Source: an uncultured Eubacteriales bacterium (lineage in GTDB: Bacteria > Bacillota > Clostridia > Oscillospirales > Oscillospiraceae). From it: a stretch of 22,103 nt of DNA. How positions within the stretch are numbered: position 1 is the stretch's first letter; each line of letters opens with the position of its first letter. The stretch lies in assembly GCA_900552725.1 (NCBI GenBank), contig USAT01000025.1, positions 1 to 22,103 of the forward strand, given 5' to 3'. The notes beneath the pieces are model-generated. The model had not been told where the DNA came from. It did not search any database and saw only the letters and a program-made list of their open reading frames with translations. Below, piece after piece: positions 1 to 5,432 of the stretch. A program made the position numbers and the translations under genes.

Positions 1-1363
1 CGTTGACGGTGCAGTGGAAAGCGTCCGCCAGTGCCAGCGCGATCTGCACGGCGCTGTAGGCGTCGTTGCACTGGCCCACGTCCAGAATACGGGGGATGCC
101 GCCGATCTCGCCCAGGTCAAGGTCGTTGAAGCGGAACTTGCCGCAGGCCAGCGTCAGCACCAGGGAGTCCATGGGCGTGCGCTTGACGAACTCCGTGTAG
201 TAGTTGCGCCCGGGGTGAGCCCCGTCGCAGCCGCCCACCAGAAAGATGTGCTTCACCGCGCCGCTCCGGATGGCCTCGATGATTTGGGGCGCCTTGTCCA
301 GTACGGCGGCGTGGGCAAACCCGGTGGTCAACATGTGGCCGCCGTTGACGCCGCTCATGCTCTGGTCGGTCTGATAGCCGCCCAGCGCCTGCGCCTGCCG
401 GATCAGCGGAGAGAAATCCTTGCGGCCCTGGGCGTCCGCGGCGATGTGCCGCAGCCCGTCATAGCCCACCACCGACGTGGTGTAGACCCGGTCGGCATAG
501 CTGGGCCGGGGCGGCATCAGGCAGTTGGTGGTGAACAGCACCGGCGCGGGGATATCGGCAAATTCCTTCTGCTGATTCTGCCACGCCGTGCCGAAATTTC
601 CCGCCAGATGGGGGTACTTCTTCAAGCCGGGATAGCCGTGGGCGGGCAGCATCTCGCAGTGGGTGTAGACGTTGACGCCCCGGCCCGCCGTCTGCTCCAG
701 AAGCTGGTGCAGGTCCTCCAGATCGTGGCCGGAGACCACGATGAACGGCCCCTTCTTCACGTCGATGTTCACCCGGGTGGGGACGGGATCGCCGAAGGTC
801 TCCGTGTTGGCCCGGTCCAGCAGGGCCATGCACTGGAAGTTCACCTGCCCGAACTCCATGATCAGCGCCAACCACTCCTCCACGCTGTGCTCCCGGGCCA
901 GCGCGGCCAGACCCTTGTAGAACCAGGCGTCCACCTCCTTGTCCCGATAGCCCAGGTTCATGGCGTGGTGGGCGTAGGCCGCCATTCCCTTCAGGCCGAA
1001 CAGCAGCGTGGCGCGCAGGGAGACGGTGTCCGTCTCTCCCTTCCAGAGCCACGAGGTGTCGCCGCTGCCGCTGCTGCCGCCATGCCGCCGCAGAGCCTCG
1101 TCCACCCGGTCGGTAAAGGCGCGGATGGCCGCGTTGTCGAAATTCACGTTGGTCAGCGTGGTGAACAGCCCGTCGGCCAGCAGCCGCGTGACCTCGGGGG
1201 GATACTCCTCCCGCTGCCGGCAGACCTCCGCCAGCCGGATCAGGCGGCACACCAGCGCGTCCTGCAGATGGGCGGTCTCCGGCTGCTTGCCGCAGACGCC
1301 CGTCTTTACGCAGCCGCTGCCGCCCGCCGTCTGCTGGCACTGAAAGCAAAACATTTCTGACAT
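1..1363 (-). CDS. hcp: Hybrid-cluster protein (hydroxylamine reductase), C-terminus cut by window edge
   Basis: Hybrid-cluster protein family enzyme. Members reduce hydroxylamine in vitro and act on nitric oxide or protein S-nitrosylation in anaerobes; it is cytoplasmic. The start at 1363 follows AGGAGG with a 9-base gap and reads MSEMFCFQCQQT. The N-terminal cysteines are C6, C9, C18 and C24 (CX2CX8CX5C), the pattern of the anaerobe-type proteins that hold a cubane cluster. Further in are segments that match known hybrid-cluster ligand regions: VSGHDLEDL, YTHCEMLPAHGY, TTNCLMPP, GGCDGAH, LACGKF and VGQCNDA. About 454 residues are visible of a usual length near 550, so the last part, with the conserved Glu/Lys region, lies beyond base 1. 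It is divergent from the sporulation operon. I see no convincing -35/-10 pair for it. Confidence 0.95.
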   Translation of the reverse strand, partial: MSEMFCFQCQQTAGGSGCVKTGVCGKQPETAHLQDALVCRLIRLAEVCRQREEYPPEVTRLLADGLFTTLTNVNFDNAAIRAFTDRVDEALRRHGGSSGSGDTSWLWKGETDTVSLRATLLFGLKGMAAYAHHAMNLGYRDKEVDAWFYKGLAALAREHSVEEWLALIMEFGQVNFQCMALLDRANTETFGDPVPTRVNIDVKKGPFIVVSGHDLEDLHQLLEQTAGRGVNVYTHCEMLPAHGYPGLKKYPHLAGNFGTAWQNQQKEFADIPAPVLFTTNCLMPPRPSYADRVYTTSVVGYDGLRHIAADAQGRKDFSPLIRQAQALGGYQTDQSMSGVNGGHMLTTGFAHAAVLDKAPQIIEAIRSGAVKHIFLVGGCDGAHPGRNYYTEFVKRTPMDSLVLTLACGKFRFNDLDLGEIGGIPRILDVGQCNDAYSAVQIALALADAFHCTVN

Positions 1364-1498
1364 AGATCCATACCTCCTGTGATCGTTGCAGGTAGTATGC
1401 GCGGCTTTTCGCCATCCATGCGGAAAGTGCACCAAAAAACTTCGCGCTGCCCGCCCTGTCGGCGGATTTCGTGGAAAAGCGCACCGCAGATTTTGTAT

Positions 1499-1535
1499 AA
1501 TCACCGTAGTGGATCCCACTACGGTGATTTTTTTT
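1499..1535 (+). terminator. Perfect 14-bp stem with T8 tail between hcp and spoIIAA (orphan terminator or operator)
   Basis: The arms 1499-1512 (AATCACCGTAGTGG) and 1516-1529 are perfect reverse complements around a 3-base centre. A run of eight T follows at 1528-1535. The shape is that of a Rho-independent terminator for plus-strand transcription, but no plus-strand gene lies upstream, because hcp is on the other strand. The stem also overlaps a TATAAT at 1496-1501, with a weak TGGAAA -35 at 1472-1477 and an 18-base spacer. A repressor operator at a spoIIA promoter is therefore an alternative. The structure is seen directly; the role is inferred. Confidence 0.55.
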
Positions 1536-1546
1536 GTGACAGGAAG

Positions 1547-1576
1547 AAGGGCTGGCGGACAAGCTGTCCGGCCCTT
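1547..1576 (+). other. Stem-loop in the spoIIAA 5' leader
   Basis: AAGGGC at 1547-1552 pairs with GCCCTT at 1571-1576, and CGGACA at 1556-1561 pairs with TGTCCG at 1565-1570 around the loop AGC. TGG is bulged on one side. No T-run follows, so it is not a classical terminator. It ends 14 bases before the spoIIAA ribosome site and could affect mRNA stability or processing. No function can be assigned from sequence alone. Confidence 0.45.
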
Positions 1577-1603
1577 AACGACCACATAAGAAGGAGAATG
1601 AAA

Positions 1604-1909
1604 ATGGAGGTAATGGCCGCTTGCCGGGACAGAGTCCTGGAATTGTACCTGAAGGGAGAGCTGGATCACCACGGCGCCAAGGGCCTGCTGACCAAGCTGG
1701 AGCGGGAGATCGAGGCATCGCTGCCGTCGGAGCTGATCCTGGACTTCAGCGGCATCACGTTTATGGACAGCGCGGGCATTGCCGTGGCGCTGCGGGGCTG
1801 GCAGCGGATGCGGGAGCTGGGCGGCAGCGTGGTGCTGCGCCATGTGGCGCCCCAGCCCAAGAAAGTATTGGAAGCGGCGGGCATCGGCCGCATGATGACA
1901 CTGGAATAA
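1604..1909 (+). CDS. spoIIAA: Anti-sigma F factor antagonist SpoIIAA
   Basis: STAS-domain protein of 101 residues, close to the usual size of the family. Dephosphorylated SpoIIAA binds SpoIIAB in the forespore and frees sigma F. The segment FMDSAGIAV carries the phosphorylated serine, here S56 (Ser58 in Bacillus subtilis). Of three in-frame ATGs (1598, 1604, 1613) I chose 1604 because AAGGAG at 1591-1596 sits 7 bases upstream. The open frame extends upstream to 1379, but that part has no ribosome site and runs through two hairpins. It is the first gene of spoIIAA-spoIIAB-sigF. A sigma-H promoter is expected from Bacillus, but I could not identify one. Confidence 0.93.
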   Translation: MEVMAACRDRVLELYLKGELDHHGAKGLLTKLEREIEASLPSELILDFSGITFMDSAGIAVALRGWQRMRELGGSVVLRHVAPQPKKVLEAAGIGRMMTLE

Positions 1910-1960
1910 AACCGCGTGCGCCGGAAGCGCGGCGCATCACGACAGGAGAGGAGCATACAT

Positions 1961-2401
1961 ATGCAGCGCATCGAGAATTATGTCACGCTGGAATTCCTCA
2001 GCCGCAGCAGCAACGAGGGGTTCGCCCGGGTGGCGGCGGCCGGGTTTGCGGCGCAGTTGGATCCCACGCTGGACGAGCTGGGGGACATCAAGACCGCCGT
2101 CAGCGAGGCGGTCACCAACGCCATCGTCCACGGCTACCCGGATCAACTGGGCCGGATCGCCGTCAAGCTGAAGATGCTGCCCAACAACACCCTGGAGATC
2201 ACCGTCCGTGACTGGGGCCGCGGCATCGCGGACATCCAGCAGGCCCGGCAGCCGCTGTTCACCACCGGAGGGGAGGAGCGCAGCGGCATGGGCTTTACCA
2301 TTATGGAGAGCTTTATGGACAAGCTCACGGTGAAGTCCACCCCTGGGCGCGGCACCACCGTGACCATGCGCAAGCGGGTCTCCGCCCGCATCAAGCGATG
2401 A
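1961..2401 (+). CDS. spoIIAB: Anti-sigma F factor / serine kinase SpoIIAB
   Basis: GHKL-fold (Bergerat) serine kinase of 146 residues. It binds and holds sigma F, and it phosphorylates SpoIIAA. The N-box lies in AVSEAVTNAIVHGY, the ADP-binding G1 box in RDWGRGI, and the G2 box in ERSGMGFTIMESFMD. The start ATG at 1961 follows an AGGAGAGGAG purine run with about 8 bases between. The stop codon overlaps the sigF start in an ATGA arrangement at 2398-2401, which suggests translational coupling so that sigma F and its inhibitor are made together. A 51-base gap separates it from spoIIAA. Confidence 0.94.
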   Translation: MQRIENYVTLEFLSRSSNEGFARVAAAGFAAQLDPTLDELGDIKTAVSEAVTNAIVHGYPDQLGRIAVKLKMLPNNTLEITVRDWGRGIADIQQARQPLFTTGGEERSGMGFTIMESFMDKLTVKSTPGRGTTVTMRKRVSARIKR

Positions 2402-3102
2402 GTGACCTGTTCGCCCTGCTGGAGCGGGCCCAGGGGGGGGACGACGAAGCCTGTCAGCAGGTGCTGACGGAAAACAGCGGCCTCATCTGGTCCATCGTCA
2501 AGCGCTATTACGGCTGTGGGGTGGAGACGGATGATCTGTATCAACTGGGCTGCATCGGCTTCATCAAGGCGGTGAAGGGGTTCGACCTGAATTACGGCAC
2601 CCAGTTTTCCACCTATGCCGTGCCGAAGATCTCCGGCGAGATCCGCCGCTTTCTCCGGGATGACGGGGCCATCAAGGTGGGTCGTACCATCCGGGAGAAG
2701 GGCCAGACCCTGTGGTCGGCCCGGGAGAGGCTGCGCCATAAGCTGGGCCGCGAGGCCCGGCTGTCGGAGCTGGCGGAGGCCACCGGCATGACGGTGGAGG
2801 AGATCGCCAGCATCGACCTGGCCACCGTGGCGCCGGAATCGCTCCAGCAGGAGACGGCGGAGGGGCTGACGCTGGAATCCACCCTGGGCACCGAGGCGGA
2901 GGAAGAGCGCCTGGTGGAGAGCATCGCCCTGCGGGAGGCCATCGACACCCTGCCGGAAAAGGAGCGGATGACCATTCTGCTGCGGTTTTTCAAATGCCTG
3001 ACCCAGGAGCAGACGGCCCGGATCGTAGGGGTATCCCAGGTGCAGATCTCCCGTCTGGAGCACCGGGGCCTGGAAAAGCTCCGGAAGCTGCTGGCGGATT
3101 GA
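2398..3102 (+). CDS. sigF: RNA polymerase sporulation sigma factor SigF
   Basis: Sigma-70 family protein of 234 residues, the first forespore-specific sigma factor. Region 2 includes DDLYQLGCIGFIKAVKGFDL and FSTYAVPKISGEIRRF. Region 3 follows (ARLSELAEATGMTVEEIASI). Region 4 ends in the helix-turn-helix TQEQTARIVGVSQVQISRLE. Position as third gene after spoIIAA and spoIIAB separates it from sigma G. No strong ribosome site precedes it, so translation probably depends on spoIIAB through the ATGA overlap. Its last 113 bases are overlapped by the convergent DUF4130 gene. A GC-rich hairpin (3101-3121) lies at the stop codon, but without a T-run. Confidence 0.95.
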   Translation: MSDLFALLERAQGGDDEACQQVLTENSGLIWSIVKRYYGCGVETDDLYQLGCIGFIKAVKGFDLNYGTQFSTYAVPKISGEIRRFLRDDGAIKVGRTIREKGQTLWSARERLRHKLGREARLSELAEATGMTVEEIASIDLATVAPESLQQETAEGLTLESTLGTEAEEERLVESIALREAIDTLPEKERMTILLRFFKCLTQEQTARIVGVSQVQISRLEHRGLEKLRKLLAD

Positions 3103-3874
3103 GGCCCTGCTGCCGGGCCTCGTAGTCGTCCGGCAGGAACTCCGTCATGGTGCCGCGATAGCGCTTGGGCATGAAGGTGTTCTGGCACCGGGGGTTATAG
3201 CGCTCCTTGATGGCGATGGTCTCATAAAACCGCTTCCACAGCCGCCGGAACGACACCTCCTCATCGCCGGGCAGCGCAAGCTGCAGGCTGTCCATGGGCA
3301 GGATGCGGGAGTGACCCTTCGCGTAGACCAGCAGCTCCCTGTGGGTGCGGTCGTAGAGGAAGAAGGCCTCGTTGGCGTAGCGGTCGCAGAAGTGCCGCCG
3401 CAGCAGGGGCAAAACCCGGTTTTTGGGCTCGATTTCCGACCCTAAAACACCGTTATAGTCCGAAAAACGCACGAAGCCCCGTAGCTTTTCCAGCTCACCG
3501 CTCATGTGCCGCAGGGCCTTGGCCACGGGATAGTACACCGGATCGGCGGTGTTGCGGAGGAAATCAGTCCCCTCGTCATAGAACTTCCGGATCAGCGCGT
3601 AGAGATGGCTTTCCTTCTCGGGAAGGCAGGTGAGAAAGCCCCGCCGCACCACGTCGGCGGCGGCCTTCGAGCGCCGCAGGATGCTCTGATAGACCCGCTG
3701 GGCGTGCGCCCGCTCCGTCACCACATAGCGCACCTCATACAGCGACCAACATTCCTCATCGCCGGAAAAGGCGATGGGGAATTCTTTATGTACATAGCTT
3801 TCAAACACGCAGCACAGAAAACCGTCAAAGGTGCCGTCGTATTGAAAGACCACATCTCTCCATGCCACGGCCAT
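2990..3874 (-). CDS. DUF4130 / TIGR03915-type DNA metabolism protein
   Basis: Protein of 294 residues matching the DUF4130 family, which is nearly always encoded beside a radical-SAM DNA repair/modification protein; in other bacteria a related domain is fused to a uracil-DNA-glycosylase-like domain. The reaction is unknown. Typical segments are FDGFLCCVFESY near the N-terminus, DPVYYPVAKALRHMSGELEKLRGFVRF in the middle, and HFCDRYANEAFFLYDRTH with NPRCQNTFMPKRYRGTMTEF near the end. The start ATG at 3874 overlaps the preceding stop by one base (TGATG); a GTG at 3877 is also possible. The last 30 or so residues are Pro/Gly/Ala/Ser-rich, fall outside the conserved core, and are encoded across the junction with and inside the end of sigF on the opposite strand. 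That tail may be an accidental extension. Confidence 0.85.
   Translation of the reverse strand: MAVAWRDVVFQYDGTFDGFLCCVFESYVHKEFPIAFSGDEECWSLYEVRYVVTERAHAQRVYQSILRRSKAAADVVRRGFLTCLPEKESHLYALIRKFYDEGTDFLRNTADPVYYPVAKALRHMSGELEKLRGFVRFSDYNGVLGSEIEPKNRVLPLLRRHFCDRYANEAFFLYDRTHRELLVYAKGHSRILPMDSLQLALPGDEEVSFRRLWKRFYETIAIKERYNPRCQNTFMPKRYRGTMTEFLPDDYEARQQGLNPPAASGAFPGPGAPDGRSAPGIPLRSGPSAPGSGI
3101..3121. other. GC-rich hairpin at the sigF stop codon
   Basis: GAGGCCC (3101-3107) pairs with GGGCCTC (3115-3121) around a 7-base loop. It starts inside the sigF stop codon, and on the other strand it codes for EARQQGL of the DUF4130 protein. No U-run follows on either strand, so it is at best a poor terminator. 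It is the only candidate barrier between these convergent genes. Confidence 0.4.
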
Positions 3875-5142
3875 CACCCCACCGCGTCGAACAGGGAGAG
3901 CTGCTGCATCTCACCGGAGGGCAGCAGGCCCCGCTCCACGGCCTCCAGCTGCCGCACGATGGACTCGGGGGAGAACCGCAGACCCGGCGCGGCATGGCCG
4001 TCGCACACCAGGAAAAACTGGGCACGCTTGACCACCACGCCCAGCTTCTTCAGATCCTCGAACCGCAGATGGGCGGTGCGGCGGGCGGAGACGATCCGCC
4101 TGGCGCTGGTGGGGCCGATGCCCGGCACCCGCAGCAGCGTCTCATAGTCGGCCCGCATGATCTCCACCGGAAAGTGCTCCAGATGGGAGACGGCCCAACT
4201 GCACTTGGGGTCAAGCTGCGGATTAAAGTCCGGGTGGGCCTCATCCAGCAGCTCACTGGCCTGAAAGCCGTAAAACCGCAGCAGCCAGTCCGCCTGATAG
4301 AGCCGGTGCTCCCGCAGCAGCGGCGGCTTGGTGTCCAGCGCGGGGAGCAGGCTGTTTTCCACCACCGGCACATAGGCGGAATAGAACACCCTTTTCAGTC
4401 GGTACTTCTGATACAGTGCCTCCGTCAGATGCAGGATGTGCCGGTCGGTATCCTTGGTGGCGCCCACGATCAACTGGGTGCTCTGTCCCGCCGGGGCGAA
4501 GGCGGGCGCGTGCTTGTACTTCACCAGCTCCTGTCGGCTTTCCGACACCTTGTCCCGGATGAGCCCCATGGGCCGCAGGATGGCCTCCCGGGTCTTGTCC
4601 GGGGCCAGCGTCTGCAGACCCTGCTGGGAGGGCAGCTCGATATTGACGCTCATGCGATCCGCCAGCAGACCCAACTGCTGCACCAGCTCCGGCGACGTGC
4701 CGGGGATGGCCTTGGCGTGGATATAGCCGTTGAAGCCGTACTCCTGCCGCAGGATCCGCAGGGCGCGGATCATCTGTTCGGTGGTGTAGTCGGCATTGCG
4801 CAGCACGCCGGAGGAGAGGAACAGCCCCTCAATGTAGTTCCGCCGGTAAAAGCCGATGGTCAGCTCCGCCAGCTCGCGGGGCGTGAAGGCGGCGCGGCGG
4901 GTGTCGTTGGAGCGCCGGTTGACGCAGTACTTGCAGTCATAGACGCAGCAGTTGGTCATCAGCACCTTCAGCAGCGTGACGCACCGCCCATCGGCGGAAA
5001 AGCTGTGGCAGCATCCGGCGATGGAGGAGGACGTGTTGCCGATCTTTCCCGGTTGGAATTTCCGCCTGACGCCGCTGGATGTACAGGCGGCGTCATACTT
5101 GGCGGCGTCCGACAGGATGGTCAGCTTATCCAGAAGCTCCAT
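3874..5142 (-). CDS. Putative DNA modification/repair radical SAM protein (TIGR03916 type)
   Basis: Radical-SAM protein of 422 residues. The cluster motif is C66-X3-C70-X2-C73 in TNCCVYDCKYCVNR, and the N-terminus MELLDKLTILSDAAKYDAAC is typical of the family that pairs with DUF4130 proteins. A helix-hairpin-helix at about 336-355 (LLRVPGIGPTSARRIVSARR) suggests DNA binding. The C-terminus ends in QLSLFDAVG, and QLSLF (414-418) matches the consensus for motifs that bind the DNA polymerase sliding clamp. The substrate is not known. No Shine-Dalgarno precedes the ATG, which begins three bases after the stop of the upstream micro-protein, so re-initiation is likely. The operon promoter carries a LexA box, which fits a DNA-damage role. 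Confidence 0.88.
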   Translation of the reverse strand: MELLDKLTILSDAAKYDAACTSSGVRRKFQPGKIGNTSSSIAGCCHSFSADGRCVTLLKVLMTNCCVYDCKYCVNRRSNDTRRAAFTPRELAELTIGFYRRNYIEGLFLSSGVLRNADYTTEQMIRALRILRQEYGFNGYIHAKAIPGTSPELVQQLGLLADRMSVNIELPSQQGLQTLAPDKTREAILRPMGLIRDKVSESRQELVKYKHAPAFAPAGQSTQLIVGATKDTDRHILHLTEALYQKYRLKRVFYSAYVPVVENSLLPALDTKPPLLREHRLYQADWLLRFYGFQASELLDEAHPDFNPQLDPKCSWAVSHLEHFPVEIMRADYETLLRVPGIGPTSARRIVSARRTAHLRFEDLKKLGVVVKRAQFFLVCDGHAAPGLRFSPESIVRQLEAVERGLLPSGEMQQLSLFDAVG

Positions 5143-5145
5143 TGG

Positions 5146-5262
5146 TCATGCCGCGGTGCGGCGGCGCTGGGGACGGCGCTCCAGCCGGTCGATCAGGTGC
5201 ATCAGGTTCACAGAAGCGGACAGCGCGCCCACGATCACGATCACATAACCCATAGCAGTCAT
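5146..5262 (-). CDS. 38-residue single-span membrane micro-protein, first gene of the SOS-type operon
   Basis: Short ORF reading MTAMGYVIVIVGALSASVNL and on to DRLERRPQRRRTAA. Residues 3-24 form one hydrophobic helix and the tail is strongly basic, so a membrane protein with its C-terminus in the cytoplasm is expected. The start at 5262 is fixed by GGAGG at 5271-5275 with an 8-base gap. The longer in-frame extension lacks a ribosome site and crosses the promoter. It is the gene closest to a LexA-box promoter, and the next gene has no ribosome site of its own, which argues that this ORF is translated. I recognise no family. A TisB-like or division-inhibitor-like SOS peptide is a possibility, but only by analogy. 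Confidence 0.6.
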   Translation of the reverse strand: MTAMGYVIVIVGALSASVNLMHLIDRLERRPQRRRTAA

Positions 5263-5298
5263 AACAGTTACCTCCATTGGAATCTTTGTTCGACTCAC

Positions 5299-5327
5299 AT
5301 TATATATCGAACAGCAGTTCTTGTCAA
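5299..5327 (-). promoter_or_regulatory. Sigma-A promoter of the micro-protein/radical-SAM/DUF4130 operon
   Basis: On the minus strand TTGACA (5327-5322) and TATAAT (5304-5299) are separated by exactly 17 bases; both hexamers match consensus. The transcript would start near 5292, about 30 bases before the micro-protein ATG. The spacer is filled by a LexA box, so repression by promoter occlusion is expected. Confidence 0.85.
5309..5320. promoter_or_regulatory. LexA (SOS) box, perfect GAAC-N4-GTTC
   Basis: CGAACAGCAGTTCTTG at 5308-5323 contains GAAC-AGCA-GTTC, the Gram-positive LexA (DinR) consensus CGAACRNRYGTTYC in its core. It sits between the -35 and -10 of the minus-strand promoter. Two one-mismatch sites flank it at 28-29 bases centre to centre: GAAT-CTTT-GTTC at 5280-5291 and GAAC-AAAA-ATTC at 5337-5348. 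The flanking sites are weaker and lie in AT-rich sequence. Confidence 0.82.
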
Positions 5328-5366
5328 GTGAAAATAGAACAAAAATTCCAAAATGTTTGAATTGGG

Positions 5367-5395
5367 TTGACCGCAACAGGATTTTGTATTACAAT
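5367..5395 (+). promoter_or_regulatory. pcrA promoter
   Basis: TTGACC at 5367-5372 and TACAAT at 5390-5395 are 17 bases apart. They lie divergent from the SOS-type promoter and about 38 bases upstream of the pcrA start. The nearest LexA-like site (5337-5348) is 19 bases upstream of the -35, so a direct effect of LexA on pcrA is uncertain. Confidence 0.7.
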
Positions 5396-5432
5396 AGGGA
5401 AAAACACCACAAGGGATAGGGGAACGCGAGAT

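Noticed and set aside
14..1360. Long plus-strand ORF (448 codons) opposite hcp
   Set aside because: It is the antisense frame of a clear hcp gene in GC-rich DNA. It lacks a ribosome site and has the His/Gln/Val/Gly-rich composition of a shadow frame.
1394..1422. hcp promoter with CATACT as -10
   Set aside because: No acceptable -35 lies 16-19 bases upstream. An HcpR or FNR-type box could not be recognised either.
1379..1603. N-terminal extension of SpoIIAA
   Set aside because: The frame is open but runs through two hairpins, lacks a ribosome site and has no resemblance to STAS proteins. The ATG at 1604 has a good ribosome site and gives the normal length.
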